A DNA stretch of 64,000 nt from a bacterium SCSIO 12827 (GCA_024397995.1 CP073746.1:3842001-3906000); one strand, 5' to 3'; counted from the first letter of the stretch, positions 47,665 to 57,104 are shown. The notes: generated by a model not told the origin, from the letters alone. Translations and numbers: made by a program.

Positions 47665-49068
47665 ATGCCCGATATCGACCTCGCCACGCCGCCGCCTGGC
47701 CAAGCCGCGGACGATCCGCCGCCGCGCCCGTCGCTCTCGGCATGGATCTATCTCGGCCTCTGTGCCGTCGCGATCCTGCAGGTCTTTTGGCAGCCTGACG
47801 GCTGGCAGATCGTTGCCGTGGTCCTGGGGGTCAGTTATCTGGCGCTGGAATTCACCCGCACCTCGGGCGTGCAGCGGCTGGTCGGTTACGGCCTGGCCTT
47901 CGGGGGCCTCGCACTCGGCCTGCGGGCGGGACAAGGGGGTGCTGTGTTGCTCGACGGCATGGCGTCGGCGCTCAAGTTTCAGCTCGTGTTCTTCGCCGTT
48001 GCCTGGATGCAGATTCCGGCCAAGACCAGCCCGACCCTGATGGCGGCGCGGCAGTTCGTGCTCGACCAGCCGGCCGGCCGCCGCTTTCTGATCCTGGCCT
48101 ATGCGGCGCATTTCCTGGGTGCCTTCCTCAACCTGGCGGCGTTGACCTTGCTGTCGGACATGGTCGCCCGGCCCAAGGACCGCCAGTTGAAGGACCGTCT
48201 GGCCGTGGCGCTGATGGTCGGGTTCACCTCCGCGTCCTGCTGGTCGCCGTTCTATATCAGCGTCACCGTGGTGCTGGCGGCGTTGCCCGGGCTTAAATGG
48301 GTCGATATCGCCGTGCCCGGCCTGATCATGGGCATGTTGGTCGTCGCCGTGACGGCGCTGATCGACCGCGTGTTCGTGCGGGGCTCCCGCCCGCGCGGCG
48401 CCCCCGGGCCCAAGGTCGAGGACGCCAACTGGCGCAAGCTGTCGCTGTTGCTGGGGGCGTTGATGATTTCGGTCGTGACCCTGGAATCGCAGCTCCATCT
48501 GTCGATCCCCGTGGTGCTGGCGATGCTCGCCCCGCCTTTCGCGGTGATCTGGCTGTTCATTTCCAAGGGGCGTCAGCACGAGGCGACGGGCCTGCCGCGC
48601 CGCGTCGTCGCCTCCCTGCCGGGGTTGCGAGGCGAAGCGCTGATCTTCATCGGCGCCAATCTGTTTGGCACCGGCGTTGCCAGGGTGCTCGACCCGGCGG
48701 CGGTGGCGGGCCTGCTCAACATCGGCGCCTGGCCCGACGTCGCCAAGCCGCTGGCGCTGGCCGCCTTCATCATCCTGGCCGGCGGTATCGGCCTGCATCC
48801 GGTGGTCTTGGTCATTCTGGTCGGCTCGGTCCTGCCGCCGGAAGTGTTCGGCATGCCGCCCATGGTCATGGCGCTGGTCATGCTGGGGACCTGGGGCTTG
48901 TCGACGACGTCGTCGCCGGTGTCCGGCACGACTTTGGTGATCGGGCGTCTGACCGGGGAAAGCAGCTTCCGCCTCGCCTGGCGGCGCGCCCCCTTGTATA
49001 CCCTGTCGGGTGCCCTGGTCGTGGCGATGGTCGCCATGGCCTATTGGAAGCTGATCGACCCGCACTGA
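47665..49068 (+). CDS. Multi-span permease of unknown substrate
   Basis: Integral membrane protein of 467 residues with about 10-12 hydrophobic segments. It has a Pro/Asp-rich cytoplasmic N-terminus (1-25) and a short charged loop at about 230-255. Motifs such as GFTSASCWSPFYIS and, near the C-terminus, LSTTSSPVSGTTLVIGRLTG recall re-entrant loops of ion-transporter (IT) superfamily permeases, but I cannot name the family. It lies 18 bases after the nitroreductase and 14 bases before tsaB, so all three are likely on one transcript. Confidence 0.6.
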   Translation: MPDIDLATPPPGQAADDPPPRPSLSAWIYLGLCAVAILQVFWQPDGWQIVAVVLGVSYLALEFTRTSGVQRLVGYGLAFGGLALGLRAGQGGAVLLDGMASALKFQLVFFAVAWMQIPAKTSPTLMAARQFVLDQPAGRRFLILAYAAHFLGAFLNLAALTLLSDMVARPKDRQLKDRLAVALMVGFTSASCWSPFYISVTVVLAALPGLKWVDIAVPGLIMGMLVVAVTALIDRVFVRGSRPRGAPGPKVEDANWRKLSLLLGALMISVVTLESQLHLSIPVVLAMLAPPFAVIWLFISKGRQHEATGLPRRVVASLPGLRGEALIFIGANLFGTGVARVLDPAAVAGLLNIGAWPDVAKPLALAAFIILAGGIGLHPVVLVILVGSVLPPEVFGMPPMVMALVMLGTWGLSTTSSPVSGTTLVIGRLTGESSFRLAWRRAPLYTLSGALVVAMVAMAYWKLIDPH

Positions 49069-49082
49069 GGGGCCCGCATGTC

Positions 49083-49769
49083 ATGAAGCTACTCGCCTTC
49101 GACACGGCGACGACCGGCTGTTCGGCGGCCCTGTTCCTGGACGGCCGCATGGCGGCCCATCGCGCCGCCGCCATGGCGCGCGGCCAGTCGGAAGCCCTGA
49201 TGCCGATGATCGCAGAGGTCCTGGCCGAGGGCGGATGTGCTTATGGAAATTTGGACGCCCTGGCCGTAACGGTCGGCCCCGGCGCCTTCACGGGCCTGCG
49301 CATCGGTCTGTCGGCGGCGCGCGGCCTGGCGCTGGCGTTGGCCGTTCCCTGTGCCGGGGTGACGACGCTGGAGGCCGTGGCCCACGCGATTCCCGAAACG
49401 GTGCGGGCCGGTGGGCGGGTTCTGGTCGCCCTCGATTCCAAGCGCGCGGATTTATATGTCCAGATGTTCGATGGTGACCTGGCACCGCTCACGGAACCGG
49501 CGGCCATGATGGCGGACGGGCTGGCGGACCTGGCGGCCGGCGGGCCATTGATTGTCGCAGGCGACGCCGCCGCACGCGCCATCGAGGCCCTTGCCGATGC
49601 CGGCATCGCCGCCGGCGCGGCCGATGTGCCGGGCGTGCCGGATGCAATCATGGTCGGCGAAATTGCCCTGGCCCGCGCCTTGCCGCCTGCGGGTCAGGCC
49701 CCCGGCCCCATCTATCTGCGCCCGCCTGACGCGGTCCGGCCTAAGGACGGCGGCCGATTGCGCCCATAG
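49083..49769 (+). CDS. tsaB: tRNA threonylcarbamoyladenosine synthesis protein TsaB
   Basis: Inactive paralogue of TsaD that forms the TsaBDE complex for t6A37 modification in tRNA; 228 residues from the ATG at 49083. LLAFDTATTGCSAALF, the VTVGPGAFTGLRIGLSAARG core and LVALDSKRADLYVQ are diagnostic. In many alphaproteobacteria rimI follows directly; here a leftward TusA-like gene comes next and rimI is absent from the window. Confidence 0.95.
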   Translation: MKLLAFDTATTGCSAALFLDGRMAAHRAAAMARGQSEALMPMIAEVLAEGGCAYGNLDALAVTVGPGAFTGLRIGLSAARGLALALAVPCAGVTTLEAVAHAIPETVRAGGRVLVALDSKRADLYVQMFDGDLAPLTEPAAMMADGLADLAAGGPLIVAGDAAARAIEALADAGIAAGAADVPGVPDAIMVGEIALARALPPAGQAPGPIYLRPPDAVRPKDGGRLRP

Positions 49770-49784
49770 ATTTCAGGCGTCTTG

Positions 49785-50066
49785 TCAGGCGGTTTTGCGG
49801 ATCACCAACCGGTGGGGGGCGTCAGTCTCCGGGCGGGCCGGGTCTTCCGGCGCCAGGGACAAAATTTCATGGCCGTGGTCGCGCACGGAGCGCGGTACGT
49901 TGTTCAGCGGCTCCGGTCCTTTCAAGCGCACGTCAAGTACCGCACCGGCATCCAAGCGTTCCAGGAAAAGCTTGGTTTTAACGAACGTCATCGGGCAAAT
50001 GTCGTTCGAAATATCCAAAAAATGCGCAATTTCAGGCGAGTCGGCCATTTCTTCCGGTTTTCCCAT
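49785..50066 (-). CDS. TusA-family sulfurtransferase-like protein
   Basis: Small SirA/TusA-fold protein, 93 residues from the ATG at 50066; an ATG at 50048 with GGAAG upstream is an alternative. The core has DISNDICPMTFVKTKLFLERL, where the Cys-Pro-x-x motif holds the persulfide-carrying Cys, followed by LDVRLKGPEPLNNVPRSVRDHGH. This variant is common in alphaproteobacteria and may traffic sulfur for cofactor or tRNA thiolation. It is divergent from mucR; a TATATAA box lies at 50104-50098 on this strand. Confidence 0.8.
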   Translation of the reverse strand: MGKPEEMADSPEIAHFLDISNDICPMTFVKTKLFLERLDAGAVLDVRLKGPEPLNNVPRSVRDHGHEILSLAPEDPARPETDAPHRLVIRKTA

Positions 50067-50077
50067 CGTATACTCTT

Positions 50078-50090
50078 GTGTACAATACAC
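50078..50090. promoter_or_regulatory. Inverted repeat at the tusA-like transcription start
   Basis: GTGTA, three bases, TACAC reading on the minus strand: a 5-bp perfect dyad just downstream of a TATATAA -10-like box and 12 bases before the start codon. It could be an operator or a leader hairpin. Confidence 0.4.
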
Positions 50091-50114
50091 GCCTACTTTA
50101 TATAGGCGCCGCCG

Positions 50115-50136
50115 GGTCAAATAAAATGTTTTGACC
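50115..50136. promoter_or_regulatory. Inverted repeat in the tusA-mucR divergent region
   Basis: GGTCAAA, eight AT-rich bases, TTTGACC: perfect 7-bp arms about 120 bases before mucR. MucR/Ros proteins bind AT-rich sites with T-A steps and commonly repress their own genes, so this is a candidate autoregulatory site. Confidence 0.45.
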
Positions 50137-50255
50137 GATGTTTTCTGATCAAGGCGTCAGGAAAACTTCCCAACATCTCGGCAGTGTTCCCGCATCGGGA
50201 CTCTGTTCTGTCGATGGCGCCCAGCAGACACGCTTTTAAAGGACAAGGCGAAAGA

Positions 50256-50666
50256 ATGACTGAAAAACCGAATGCCTCCGACCTGATCGAGCTGACGACG
50301 GAAATCGTCGCGGCCCATGTCGGCAACAATACAATCGCGCCCAGCGATATTCCCGCCCTCATCAATGAGGTCTATACCGCCCTTTCCAACGTCGGCACGG
50401 TTCCGGCGCAGGCGCAGCGCCCCAAGCCCGCCGTGCCGCCGAAGAAATCCGTGTTCCCGGATTACATCGTCTGCCTCGAAGACGGCAAAAAGCTGAAGAT
50501 GCTGAAACGGCATTTGAAGACGGCCTATAACCTGACGCCGGAAGAGTATCGCGAGCGCTGGGGCCTGCCTGTCGACTATCCGATGGTTGCGCCGAACTAC
50601 GCCAAGCACCGCTCGAATCTGGCCAAGAAGATCGGCCTTGGGACGAAACCCCGGCGCAAACGCTAA
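50256..50666 (+). CDS. mucR: MucR/Ros-family transcriptional regulator
   Basis: Small H-NS-like global regulator, 136 residues from the ATG at 50256, which follows AAGGCGAAAG. FPDYIVCLEDGKKLKMLKRH and LTPEEYRERWGLPVDYPMVAPNYAKHRS are the family core, given in two blocks. Relative to Ros (Cys-x2-Cys-x9-His-x4-His), the first Cys and first His are kept, the second Cys is Asp, and the last His position is Ala-Tyr, so a classical zinc finger may not form. In rhizobia and Brucella MucR controls exopolysaccharide, motility and virulence genes. Confidence 0.9.
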   Translation: MTEKPNASDLIELTTEIVAAHVGNNTIAPSDIPALINEVYTALSNVGTVPAQAQRPKPAVPPKKSVFPDYIVCLEDGKKLKMLKRHLKTAYNLTPEEYRERWGLPVDYPMVAPNYAKHRSNLAKKIGLGTKPRRKR

Positions 50667-50694
50667 AGCTTTCCCGCGGGTTGATCCTCAGGCT

Positions 50695-50722
50695 TTGGCA
50701 CCTGCCCTGTTCGGGGTATAGT
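50695..50722 (+). promoter_or_regulatory. Sigma70 promoter of fur
   Basis: TTGGCA (50695-50700), 16-base spacer, TATAGT (50717-50722), 42 bases before the fur start. Both boxes differ from consensus by one base each. Confidence 0.6.
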
Positions 50723-50763
50723 AATTAGGCGAATCCAGGCGCCTGCTGGCAATCCGTGGGGAG

Positions 50764-51192
50764 ATGATGTCGGAATCACGTATCGAGCAGCTTTGTATCG
50801 ACAAAGGCATGAAAATGACGGACCAGCGCCGCATCATTGCGCGCGTGCTGTCCGAATCGGAAGATCATCCCGATGTCGAGGAAGTGCATCGCCGATCGTC
50901 CGAGATCGACAATCGCATTTCCATCGCCACGGTCTATCGGACCGTGCGCCTGTTCGAGGAAGCGGGCATCATCGAGCGTCATGATTTCGGCGACGGCCGC
51001 GCGCGTTACGAAGAAGTGACCGAGGAACACCACGATCACCTGATCAACGTGCAGTCGGGCGCGGTCATCGAATTCCAGAACACGGAAATCGAACGCCTGC
51101 AGGAGATCATTGCCCGCGACCACGGCATGCGTCTGGTCGGGCACAAGCTGGAATTGTACGGCGTGCCTCTGAAGAAAGGTGCGGGCAAATAG
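50764..51192 (+). CDS. fur: Fur-family metal-responsive regulator
   Basis: Ferric-uptake-type regulator, 142 residues. The winged helix includes MTDQRRIIARVLSES and ISIATVYRTVRLFEEAGII. The metal-site segment EEHHDHLINVQSGAVIEFQN keeps the His cluster but lacks the Cys-x2-Cys zinc pair of enterobacterial Fur, as is usual in alphaproteobacterial Fur/Mur. It may therefore respond to manganese or iron status. A double ATG makes the start uncertain by one codon. It opens the long block running to infB. Confidence 0.9.
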   Translation: MMSESRIEQLCIDKGMKMTDQRRIIARVLSESEDHPDVEEVHRRSSEIDNRISIATVYRTVRLFEEAGIIERHDFGDGRARYEEVTEEHHDHLINVQSGAVIEFQNTEIERLQEIIARDHGMRLVGHKLELYGVPLKKGAGK

Positions 51193-51262
51193 GAATGATC
51201 CGACCCGACATTTTCCTGAACCCCGTGTTCGGGGCCGGCGACAAGCGGGCGCGAGGTAACCG

Positions 51263-52642
51263 GTGACGGACGCGACGCCCAAAAAACTCCATATCAAGAC
51301 CTATGGCTGCCAGATGAACGTCTACGATTCCGATCGTATGGCGGGCCTTCTGGCGCCCCTGGGCTATGCCCTGACGGATGTGGTCGACGATGCCGACATG
51401 GTGTTGCTGAACACTTGTCATATCCGCGAAAAGGCGGCGGAAAAGGTCTATTCCGAGCTCGGCCGGATCAACAAGATGAAGCAGGCGCGTCAAGCCGACG
51501 GTGGGGCCATGATCCTCGGCGTCGCCGGCTGTGTCGCCCAGGCCGAGGGCGAGGAAGTTTTGAAGCGCGCGCCCTATGTCGACATGGTGTTCGGGCCGCA
51601 GACCTATCATCGCCTGCCGGAAATGGTCGCCCGCCTGCACCGCGAGAAGGGGGCTCAGCTCGACACCGACTTTCCCGAGGAATCCAAGTTCGATCACCTG
51701 ACGGCCCCGGCCCGGGTCGAAGGCCGCGCCGCCTTTCTGACCGTGCAGGAAGGCTGCGACAAGTTCTGCACCTTCTGTGTCGTGCCCTATACGCGGGGCG
51801 CGGAATTCTCGCGCCCGGTCGATCAGGTGCTGACCGAGGCCCGCCAGCTTGTCGCCCAGGGTGCCGTCGAGATTACGTTGCTTGGCCAGAACGTGAACGC
51901 CTATCACGGCACCGACGCCGACGGGGCAGAGCTTGGCCTGGGCGGGCTGATCCGTCGATTGGCCGAAATCGACGGGATCGCGCGCCTGCGTTACACCACA
52001 TCCTATCCGGCCGAGGTCGATGACGCGCTGATCGCCGCCCATCGTGACGTGCCCGAACTGATGCCCTATCTGCACCTGCCCGTGCAATCGGGGGCGGACC
52101 GGGTGCTGAAGGCCATGAACCGCCGCCACGGCCGTGACTTCTACATCGATCTGGTCGCGCGTCTGCGCGCCGCGCGCCCCGACCTGGGCCTGTCGTCGGA
52201 TTTCATTGTCGGCTTCCCTGGCGAAACCGACGCCGATTTTCAGGACACGCTGTCTCTCGTGCGCGAGGTCGGCTACGTCCAGGCTTATTCGTTCAAGTAT
52301 TCGCCGCGACCCGGCACCCCGGCGGCCGCCATGGAACTGCAGGTGCCCGAAGACGTGAAGGACGCACGCTTGAAAGAGCTCCAGGATCTTCTCAACACGC
52401 AGCAGCTTGCCTTCAACCAAAGCTGTGTCGGACGCACCCTGCCGGTGCTGCTCGACCGGCCCGGCCGCCATGCGGGCCAATTGCTGGGCCGCAGCCCCTA
52501 CATGCAGGCGGTTCACGTCGATGCCCCGGCCGATTGGCTGGGCCGCGTCGCCGATTTGAAGGTCGTTTCGGCCGGGGGCAACAGCCTGGGGGCGGTCCTC
52601 GCGGACGCGCCGGAACAACCCGACGTCAGGAGATCCGCATGA
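51263..52642 (+). CDS. miaB: tRNA-2-methylthio-N6-dimethylallyladenosine synthase
   Basis: Radical SAM methylthiotransferase modifying i6A37 of tRNA; 459 residues from a GTG at 51263. The N-terminal cluster uses Cys16 (KTYGCQMN), the Cys of [14 protein letters not shown] and that of GVAGCVAQ. The radical SAM cluster is [22 protein letters not shown] domain ends the protein. The stop overlaps the phoH start in an ATGA, so the two are translationally coupled. Confidence 0.97.
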   Translation: MTDATPKKLHIKTYGCQMNVYDSDRMAGLLAPLGYALTDVVDDADMVLLNTCHIREKAAEKVYSELGRINKMKQARQADGGAMILGVAGCVAQAEGEEVLKRAPYVDMVFGPQTYHRLPEMVARLHREKGAQLDTDFPEESKFDHLTAPARVEGRAAFLTVQEGCDKFCTFCVVPYTRGAEFSRPVDQVLTEARQLVAQGAVEITLLGQNVNAYHGTDADGAELGLGGLIRRLAEIDGIARLRYTTSYPAEVDDALIAAHRDVPELMPYLHLPVQSGADRVLKAMNRRHGRDFYIDLVARLRAARPDLGLSSDFIVGFPGETDADFQDTLSLVREVGYVQAYSFKYSPRPGTPAAAMELQVPEDVKDARLKELQDLLNTQQLAFNQSCVGRTLPVLLDRPGRHAGQLLGRSPYMQAVHVDAPADWLGRVADLKVVSAGGNSLGAVLADAPEQPDVRRSA

Positions 52643-53751
52643 GCCGCGGGCGCTCCCGTCGGCAGACGCGCGGCGGCGTCGAGGCCGTGATCCCCATGGC
52701 CCCGTCCACCGGGGGTGGCCCCGCCGCGGCCATGGTGACGGAACAGATGACCTTCGCCAACAATGGGCTCGCAGCGGCGCTGTTCGGCTCCCACCACGCC
52801 CATCTGGCGCAGATCGAACAGGGCCTGGGCGTGACCATCCATGCCCGCGGCAACGAAGTCGCGATCACCGGCGACGGGTCCGCGGTGGATCGCACGGCGG
52901 CGATCCTGGCCGCTCTTTACGACCGCCTGAAACACGGCCACAGCGTTGACGCGCCGGAAGTCGACGCCATGCTGCGCATGTCCAATGGTGCCCGCGGCGG
53001 TGACGGCGACCCCAAGGAAGGGCTGAAGGATGCCGGCGTCGCGGTGCATACCCGTAACAAGGTGATCACCGCCCGGACCTCGACCCAGGCCGATTATCTG
53101 GGCGCCATCGACGAATGCCCCCTGGTGTTCGGCCAGGGCCCGGCGGGGACGGGTAAGACCTATCTGGCCGTGGCCAAGGCGGTCGAACGTCTGGTCCAGG
53201 GCCGGGTCGACCGCATCATCCTGTCGCGCCCGGCGGTCGAGGCCGGCGAGCAGCTTGGCTTTCTGCCCGGCGACATGCGCGAAAAGGTCGATCCCTACCT
53301 GCGCCCGCTGTACGACGCGCTGTATGACATGCTGCCGCAGCAGCAGGTGGAAAAGCGTCTGGAAAGCGGCGAAATCGAAGTCGCGCCGCTCGCCTTCATG
53401 CGCGGCCGCACGTTGTCCAACGCGTTTGTCATCCTGGACGAGGCGCAGAACACCACGCCCGTGCAGATGAAGATGTTCCTGACCCGGCTGGGCGAAAATT
53501 CCTGCATGGTGGTGACCGGCGATCTCAGCCAGGTCGATCTGCCGCGGGGCATCCGGTCGGGTCTGCGCGACGCCCAGGAAGTGCTGATCGGCACCAAGGG
53601 CATCCGCTTTGTCGAATTCACGGAACAGGACGTTGTCCGCCACCCGCTGGTGTCGCGCATCGTCCATGCCTATCAGAACGTGGAAACCTCGCGCCGCGCT
53701 GGCGCGCGATATGAGCATTATGAAAGCGAACGCGAACAGAGCGACGAATGA
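52639..53751 (+). CDS. PhoH-like ATPase
   Basis: PhoH/PhoL-type P-loop ATPase, 370 residues, probably acting in RNA metabolism together with YbeY. Walker A is [12 protein letters not shown], Walker B lies in [18 protein letters not shown], and the basic N-terminus ([11 protein letters not shown]) could contact RNA. The start overlaps the miaB stop by four bases. The order miaB-phoH-ybeY-corC-lnt is conserved across proteobacteria. Confidence 0.94.
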   Translation: MSRGRSRRQTRGGVEAVIPMAPSTGGGPAAAMVTEQMTFANNGLAAALFGSHHAHLAQIEQGLGVTIHARGNEVAITGDGSAVDRTAAILAALYDRLKHGHSVDAPEVDAMLRMSNGARGGDGDPKEGLKDAGVAVHTRNKVITARTSTQADYLGAIDECPLVFGQGPAGTGKTYLAVAKAVERLVQGRVDRIILSRPAVEAGEQLGFLPGDMREKVDPYLRPLYDALYDMLPQQQVEKRLESGEIEVAPLAFMRGRTLSNAFVILDEAQNTTPVQMKMFLTRLGENSCMVVTGDLSQVDLPRGIRSGLRDAQEVLIGTKGIRFVEFTEQDVVRHPLVSRIVHAYQNVETSRRAGARYEHYESEREQSDE

Positions 53752-53764
53752 CGGCGCGGGCGTG

Positions 53765-54274
53765 ATGCCCGAACCGGCATTGGAGATCGCAGTCGACATC
53801 GCGTCCCCCGAATGGGCGGTGCTCGGCGATGCCGAGACGATTGCCGAACGCGCCCTGGCCGCCGCCTATGGGGCGCTGGACCATGGGGCGGATGTCGGCC
53901 CGGCCGAAGTCTCATTGGTGCTGGCCGATGACGACATGGTGGCGACGCTCAACCACGATTACCGGGGCAAGGACGGGCCGACCAACGTGTTGTCGTTTCC
54001 GCAACAGGACGGCGATGCCTCGCCCGCGGGGGGGCTGCCCGGCATGCCCGCGATGCTGGGCGATGTGGTCATCGCCTTCGGCGTCACGGCAGCCGAGGCG
54101 CGGGACCAGGGCATTCCCCTGGCTGACCACTTATCGCATCTTTGTGTCCATGGTATGCTGCACCTTCTGGGTTTTGACCATATCGACGCGGACGAAGCCG
54201 ACAGGATGGAACGGCTGGAAACGGATATCCTCGGGGGCCTCGGCGTCCCCGATCCATATGGAAAGGAGCGGTGA
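53765..54274 (+). CDS. ybeY: Endoribonuclease YbeY
   Basis: Metallo-endoribonuclease for 16S rRNA 3'-end maturation and ribosome quality control. The zinc site is the His-x3-His-x5-His of HGMLHLLGFDH. DYRGKDGPTNVLSFP and LGDVVIAF are the other family blocks. The ATG at 53765 gives 169 residues, and the family homology starts just after it; ATGs at 53711 and 53720 inside phoH are alternatives, and none has a strong ribosome-binding site. Confidence 0.93.
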   Translation: MPEPALEIAVDIASPEWAVLGDAETIAERALAAAYGALDHGADVGPAEVSLVLADDDMVATLNHDYRGKDGPTNVLSFPQQDGDASPAGGLPGMPAMLGDVVIAFGVTAAEARDQGIPLADHLSHLCVHGMLHLLGFDHIDADEADRMERLETDILGGLGVPDPYGKER

Positions 54275-54307
54275 CCGCCCGTTCGCAAGGGCATCTATCC
54301 TGGTAAC

Positions 54308-55258
54308 ATGAACGATCAATCATCGAGTCCCCAGCCCCGGGAATCCGGGGCGACCCCCCATTCCTCTTCGCAGGAATCCCAGACCCCGCAGGCTGAGGCG
54401 CGCGGCCCCTCCCTGTGGCAGCGCCTGACCCGTCGGCTCCGCGGCGGCGGGCAGAACGGATCCGTCCGCGAAGCGCTTGAGGAAATCATCGAGGAACGGG
54501 CCGAGCCCGCCGCCCCCATCGGCGACGACGAACGGGCACTTCTGTCCAACATCCTCAACCTGCGCGGCCTCACCGTCGAGGACGTCATGGTGCCGCGCGC
54601 CGACATCGTTGCGGTCGAGGCGGATACCCCGCTTAGCGAGATCGTGCGCATCATCGGCGAACAGGGCCATTCACGCCTGCCGGTCTATCGGGGCACCTTG
54701 GATGACGTCATCGGCATGGCCCATATCAAGGACCTGTTCCTTTGGGAAGGCCATGAAAAGGACTTCAAGTTGTCCGAACATCTGCGCCGCATCCTGTTCG
54801 TGGCGCCCTCCATGGAGGTTCTCGAACTGCTGCTGGAAATGCGCGCCCGGCGCTCGCACATGGCGTTGGTGGTTGATGAATACGGCGGCGTCGACGGCCT
54901 GGTGACCATTGAGGATCTGGTCGAGGAAATCATCGGCGAGATCGAGGACGAACACGACCGCACGTCCGAACCGGTGCTCAAGGAAAACCCCGACGGTTCC
55001 TACACCGCAGACGCCCGGGTCGAGATCGAGGCCCTGGAGGAAAAGGTCGGCGCCTTCGCCACGGACGAGGAGCGGGAATACATCGACACCCTGGGTGGAC
55101 TGGTCTTCGCCCTGGCCGGCCGCGTGCCGATCCGCAGCGAACTGGTTACCCATCCCTCGGGCTACGAGTTCGAGATTCTTCAGGCCGATCCCCGGCGGGT
55201 GCACCGCCTGCGGGTGCGCCGCCGCGCCGCGGACGACAAGGACACGAAAACCGAATGA
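54308..55258 (+). CDS. CorC/HlyC-type CBS-domain protein
   Basis: Soluble protein of 316 residues with a disordered N-terminus, two CBS domains (about 75-205, starting [15 protein letters not shown]) and a C-terminal CorC_HlyC domain (about 220-300). CorC-type proteins bind adenosine nucleotides and affect Mg/Co efflux. The DUF21 membrane domain of larger relatives is absent. The stop overlaps the lnt start in ATGA. Confidence 0.93.
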   Translation: MNDQSSSPQPRESGATPHSSSQESQTPQAEARGPSLWQRLTRRLRGGGQNGSVREALEEIIEERAEPAAPIGDDERALLSNILNLRGLTVEDVMVPRADIVAVEADTPLSEIVRIIGEQGHSRLPVYRGTLDDVIGMAHIKDLFLWEGHEKDFKLSEHLRRILFVAPSMEVLELLLEMRARRSHMALVVDEYGGVDGLVTIEDLVEEIIGEIEDEHDRTSEPVLKENPDGSYTADARVEIEALEEKVGAFATDEEREYIDTLGGLVFALAGRVPIRSELVTHPSGYEFEILQADPRRVHRLRVRRRAADDKDTKTE

Positions 55259-56907
55259 CCGTGGCCCTGACGGGGGTCCGGCGCCTGCATGACCTTGTCG
55301 TGGCCTTGACGGGTTGGCGGCGGCGGGGCTTCGCCGCAGTACTCGGTGTGTTGGCGGCGGGGGCGCTGCCGCCGCTTCATCTGGTCTTCCTTTTGGTGCC
55401 TGCCTTCGTCGGCCTGATCTGGCTGGTCGCGTCGCGTCGACATTTCCGGGGGGCGCTCGCCGACGGCTGGTGGTTCGGCGCCGGTCATGCGGCGGCCGGC
55501 ACGTTCTGGGTTTCTCATTCCCTGACCATCGACCTTGCCCGCCACGGCTGGCTGATCCCCATTGCCGTGCTTGGTTTCGCGGCCGTGCTTGGTCTGTTTC
55601 CGGCCCTGGCGGCGGGGCTTCTGCACCGGCTGCGCCGTACGGGCGCGGCCCCCGGCGGCGGCGACGCGCTGATCCTGGCCGGGGTCTGGACGGGTACGGA
55701 ATGGCTGCGCGGCTGGTTGTTCACGGGCTTTCCCTGGAACCTCATGGGCACGGTATGGACTTTCGCCGACGCGATGATCCAGCCGGCGTCGATGTTCGGC
55801 GTGTTCGGTCTCAGCCTGATCACGGTCTGGGCCGCGGCGACCCCGGCGTCCCTTGCCGGGCCGAGGCGGCGGCCGTGGCTGGCGACCGCCTTCGCGGCGG
55901 CTTTCCTGGCGGGTGTGTGGGGCGGCGGTCTGTGGCGTCTCGCCGGGGCGGAGACGGCGTTCGCTCCGGGTGTTCATCTGCGTCTGGTGCAGCCCAACAT
56001 CGCCCAGGCGGACAAATGGCGGCCGGGCCTGCGGGCAGGCCATGTCACCCGGCAGATTGAATTGAGCCTCAACCCCAAGGGCCTGAACGGCGACCCGGCG
56101 GCGCTGCAGGACCGGGAACCGACACCTGAGCCCACCCATGTCATTTGGGCCGAAACGGCGGTGCCCTACGTGCTGGGGCGCGAACCGGTGCTGCTGCGCG
56201 CGTTGTCCCATGCCACGCCCATCGCCGGCGCCTTGATGACCGGCTCATTGCGTATCGAGGACGCGCCCGGCGGCCCGCCCCGGGTTTACAACAGCCTTTA
56301 TGTGATGGAGGCGTCGGGCCGCGTCGCTCTGACCTATGACAAGCACCACCTGGTGCCGTTCGGCGAGTACGTGCCGTTTCAGGACTGGCTGGGCTTCCTC
56401 AAGATCACGCAGGGACGGGGCAATTTTACGCCCGGCCCGGGCCCCCGGGTGCTCGAGGTCAAGGGCCTGCCGCCGTTTTCGCCGCTCATCTGTTACGAGG
56501 TGATCTTCCCCCATGCCGTGTTGCCGCCTGCCGGCGAAAACGTCGATGGTCCCCGCGCGCGCTGGCTGTTGAACATCACCAACGACGCCTGGTTCGGGGT
56601 CTCGCCCGGCCCCTATCAGCATCTCGCCGCCGCCCGCCTGCGCAGCGTCGAGGAAGGCCTGCCACTGGTCCGCGTGGCCAACACGGGGATTTCGGCCGTC
56701 ATCGATCCCTGGGGCCGCACGGTCGTCGCTCTGGGGCTTGGCCAGGTCGGTGCGATCGACGCCGGCCTGCCCGAACCGATCGAGGCCCGAACCCTATTTT
56801 CCCGGGTCGGAAACGCCCTGGCGCTGGTTCTGGCGGGCCTGTTCGCGGCCCTTGGATATCTGGCTCAACGCCGGGCTGATGCGGGTGAATCCCCCTCCGC
56901 AGCCTAG
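55255..56907 (+). CDS. lnt: Apolipoprotein N-acyltransferase
   Basis: Inner-membrane enzyme adding the third acyl chain to lipoproteins before Lol sorting; 550 residues. About six membrane spans are followed by a periplasmic nitrilase domain with the catalytic Glu (WAETAVPYVL), Lys (YDKHHLVPFGEYVPF) and Cys (PLICYEVIFPHA), then NITNDAWFG. A last transmembrane helix ends the protein. Its products would include the window's own lipoproteins (BON, LpoA-like, small lipoprotein). Coupled to corC by an ATGA overlap. Confidence 0.97.
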   Translation: MTVALTGVRRLHDLVVALTGWRRRGFAAVLGVLAAGALPPLHLVFLLVPAFVGLIWLVASRRHFRGALADGWWFGAGHAAAGTFWVSHSLTIDLARHGWLIPIAVLGFAAVLGLFPALAAGLLHRLRRTGAAPGGGDALILAGVWTGTEWLRGWLFTGFPWNLMGTVWTFADAMIQPASMFGVFGLSLITVWAAATPASLAGPRRRPWLATAFAAAFLAGVWGGGLWRLAGAETAFAPGVHLRLVQPNIAQADKWRPGLRAGHVTRQIELSLNPKGLNGDPAALQDREPTPEPTHVIWAETAVPYVLGREPVLLRALSHATPIAGALMTGSLRIEDAPGGPPRVYNSLYVMEASGRVALTYDKHHLVPFGEYVPFQDWLGFLKITQGRGNFTPGPGPRVLEVKGLPPFSPLICYEVIFPHAVLPPAGENVDGPRARWLLNITNDAWFGVSPGPYQHLAAARLRSVEEGLPLVRVANTGISAVIDPWGRTVVALGLGQVGAIDAGLPEPIEARTLFSRVGNALALVLAGLFAALGYLAQRRADAGESPSAA

Positions 56908-56980
56908 GGTTTCCGCCAATATCACCTTGACGCGGACCGGCAAGGCTGGCACAAACGGCGGCCCGGGCACACGCGGTCCG

Positions 56981-57031
56981 GGCGTGGCGTATTTGGACCG
57001 TTTGCCGCCACGAAAAACAACGCGCTAAGCG
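56981..57031 (+). ncRNA. SAM-II (metA-type) riboswitch candidate before metK
   Basis: The element has the SAM-II layout. The P1 stem is CGTGGC (56983-56988) with GCCACG (57007-57012), enclosing a loop with ATTTG and a CCGTTTGC segment. An A-rich linker (57013-57020) and the conserved 3' motif CGCTAA (57023-57028) follow. Loop CGTT can pair with AACG at 57019-57022, giving the pseudoknot. SAM-II is typical of alphaproteobacterial methionine/SAM genes. The GGAGG of metK is 60 bases downstream, so how it controls expression is not obvious. Confidence 0.8.
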
Positions 57032-57104
57032 GACGAGCGTCGCCCCCGCACGTTTCGTCCTCATAGTCCTACATCTGTAAACGACGTTACCGGAGGCTAC
57101 ACCC

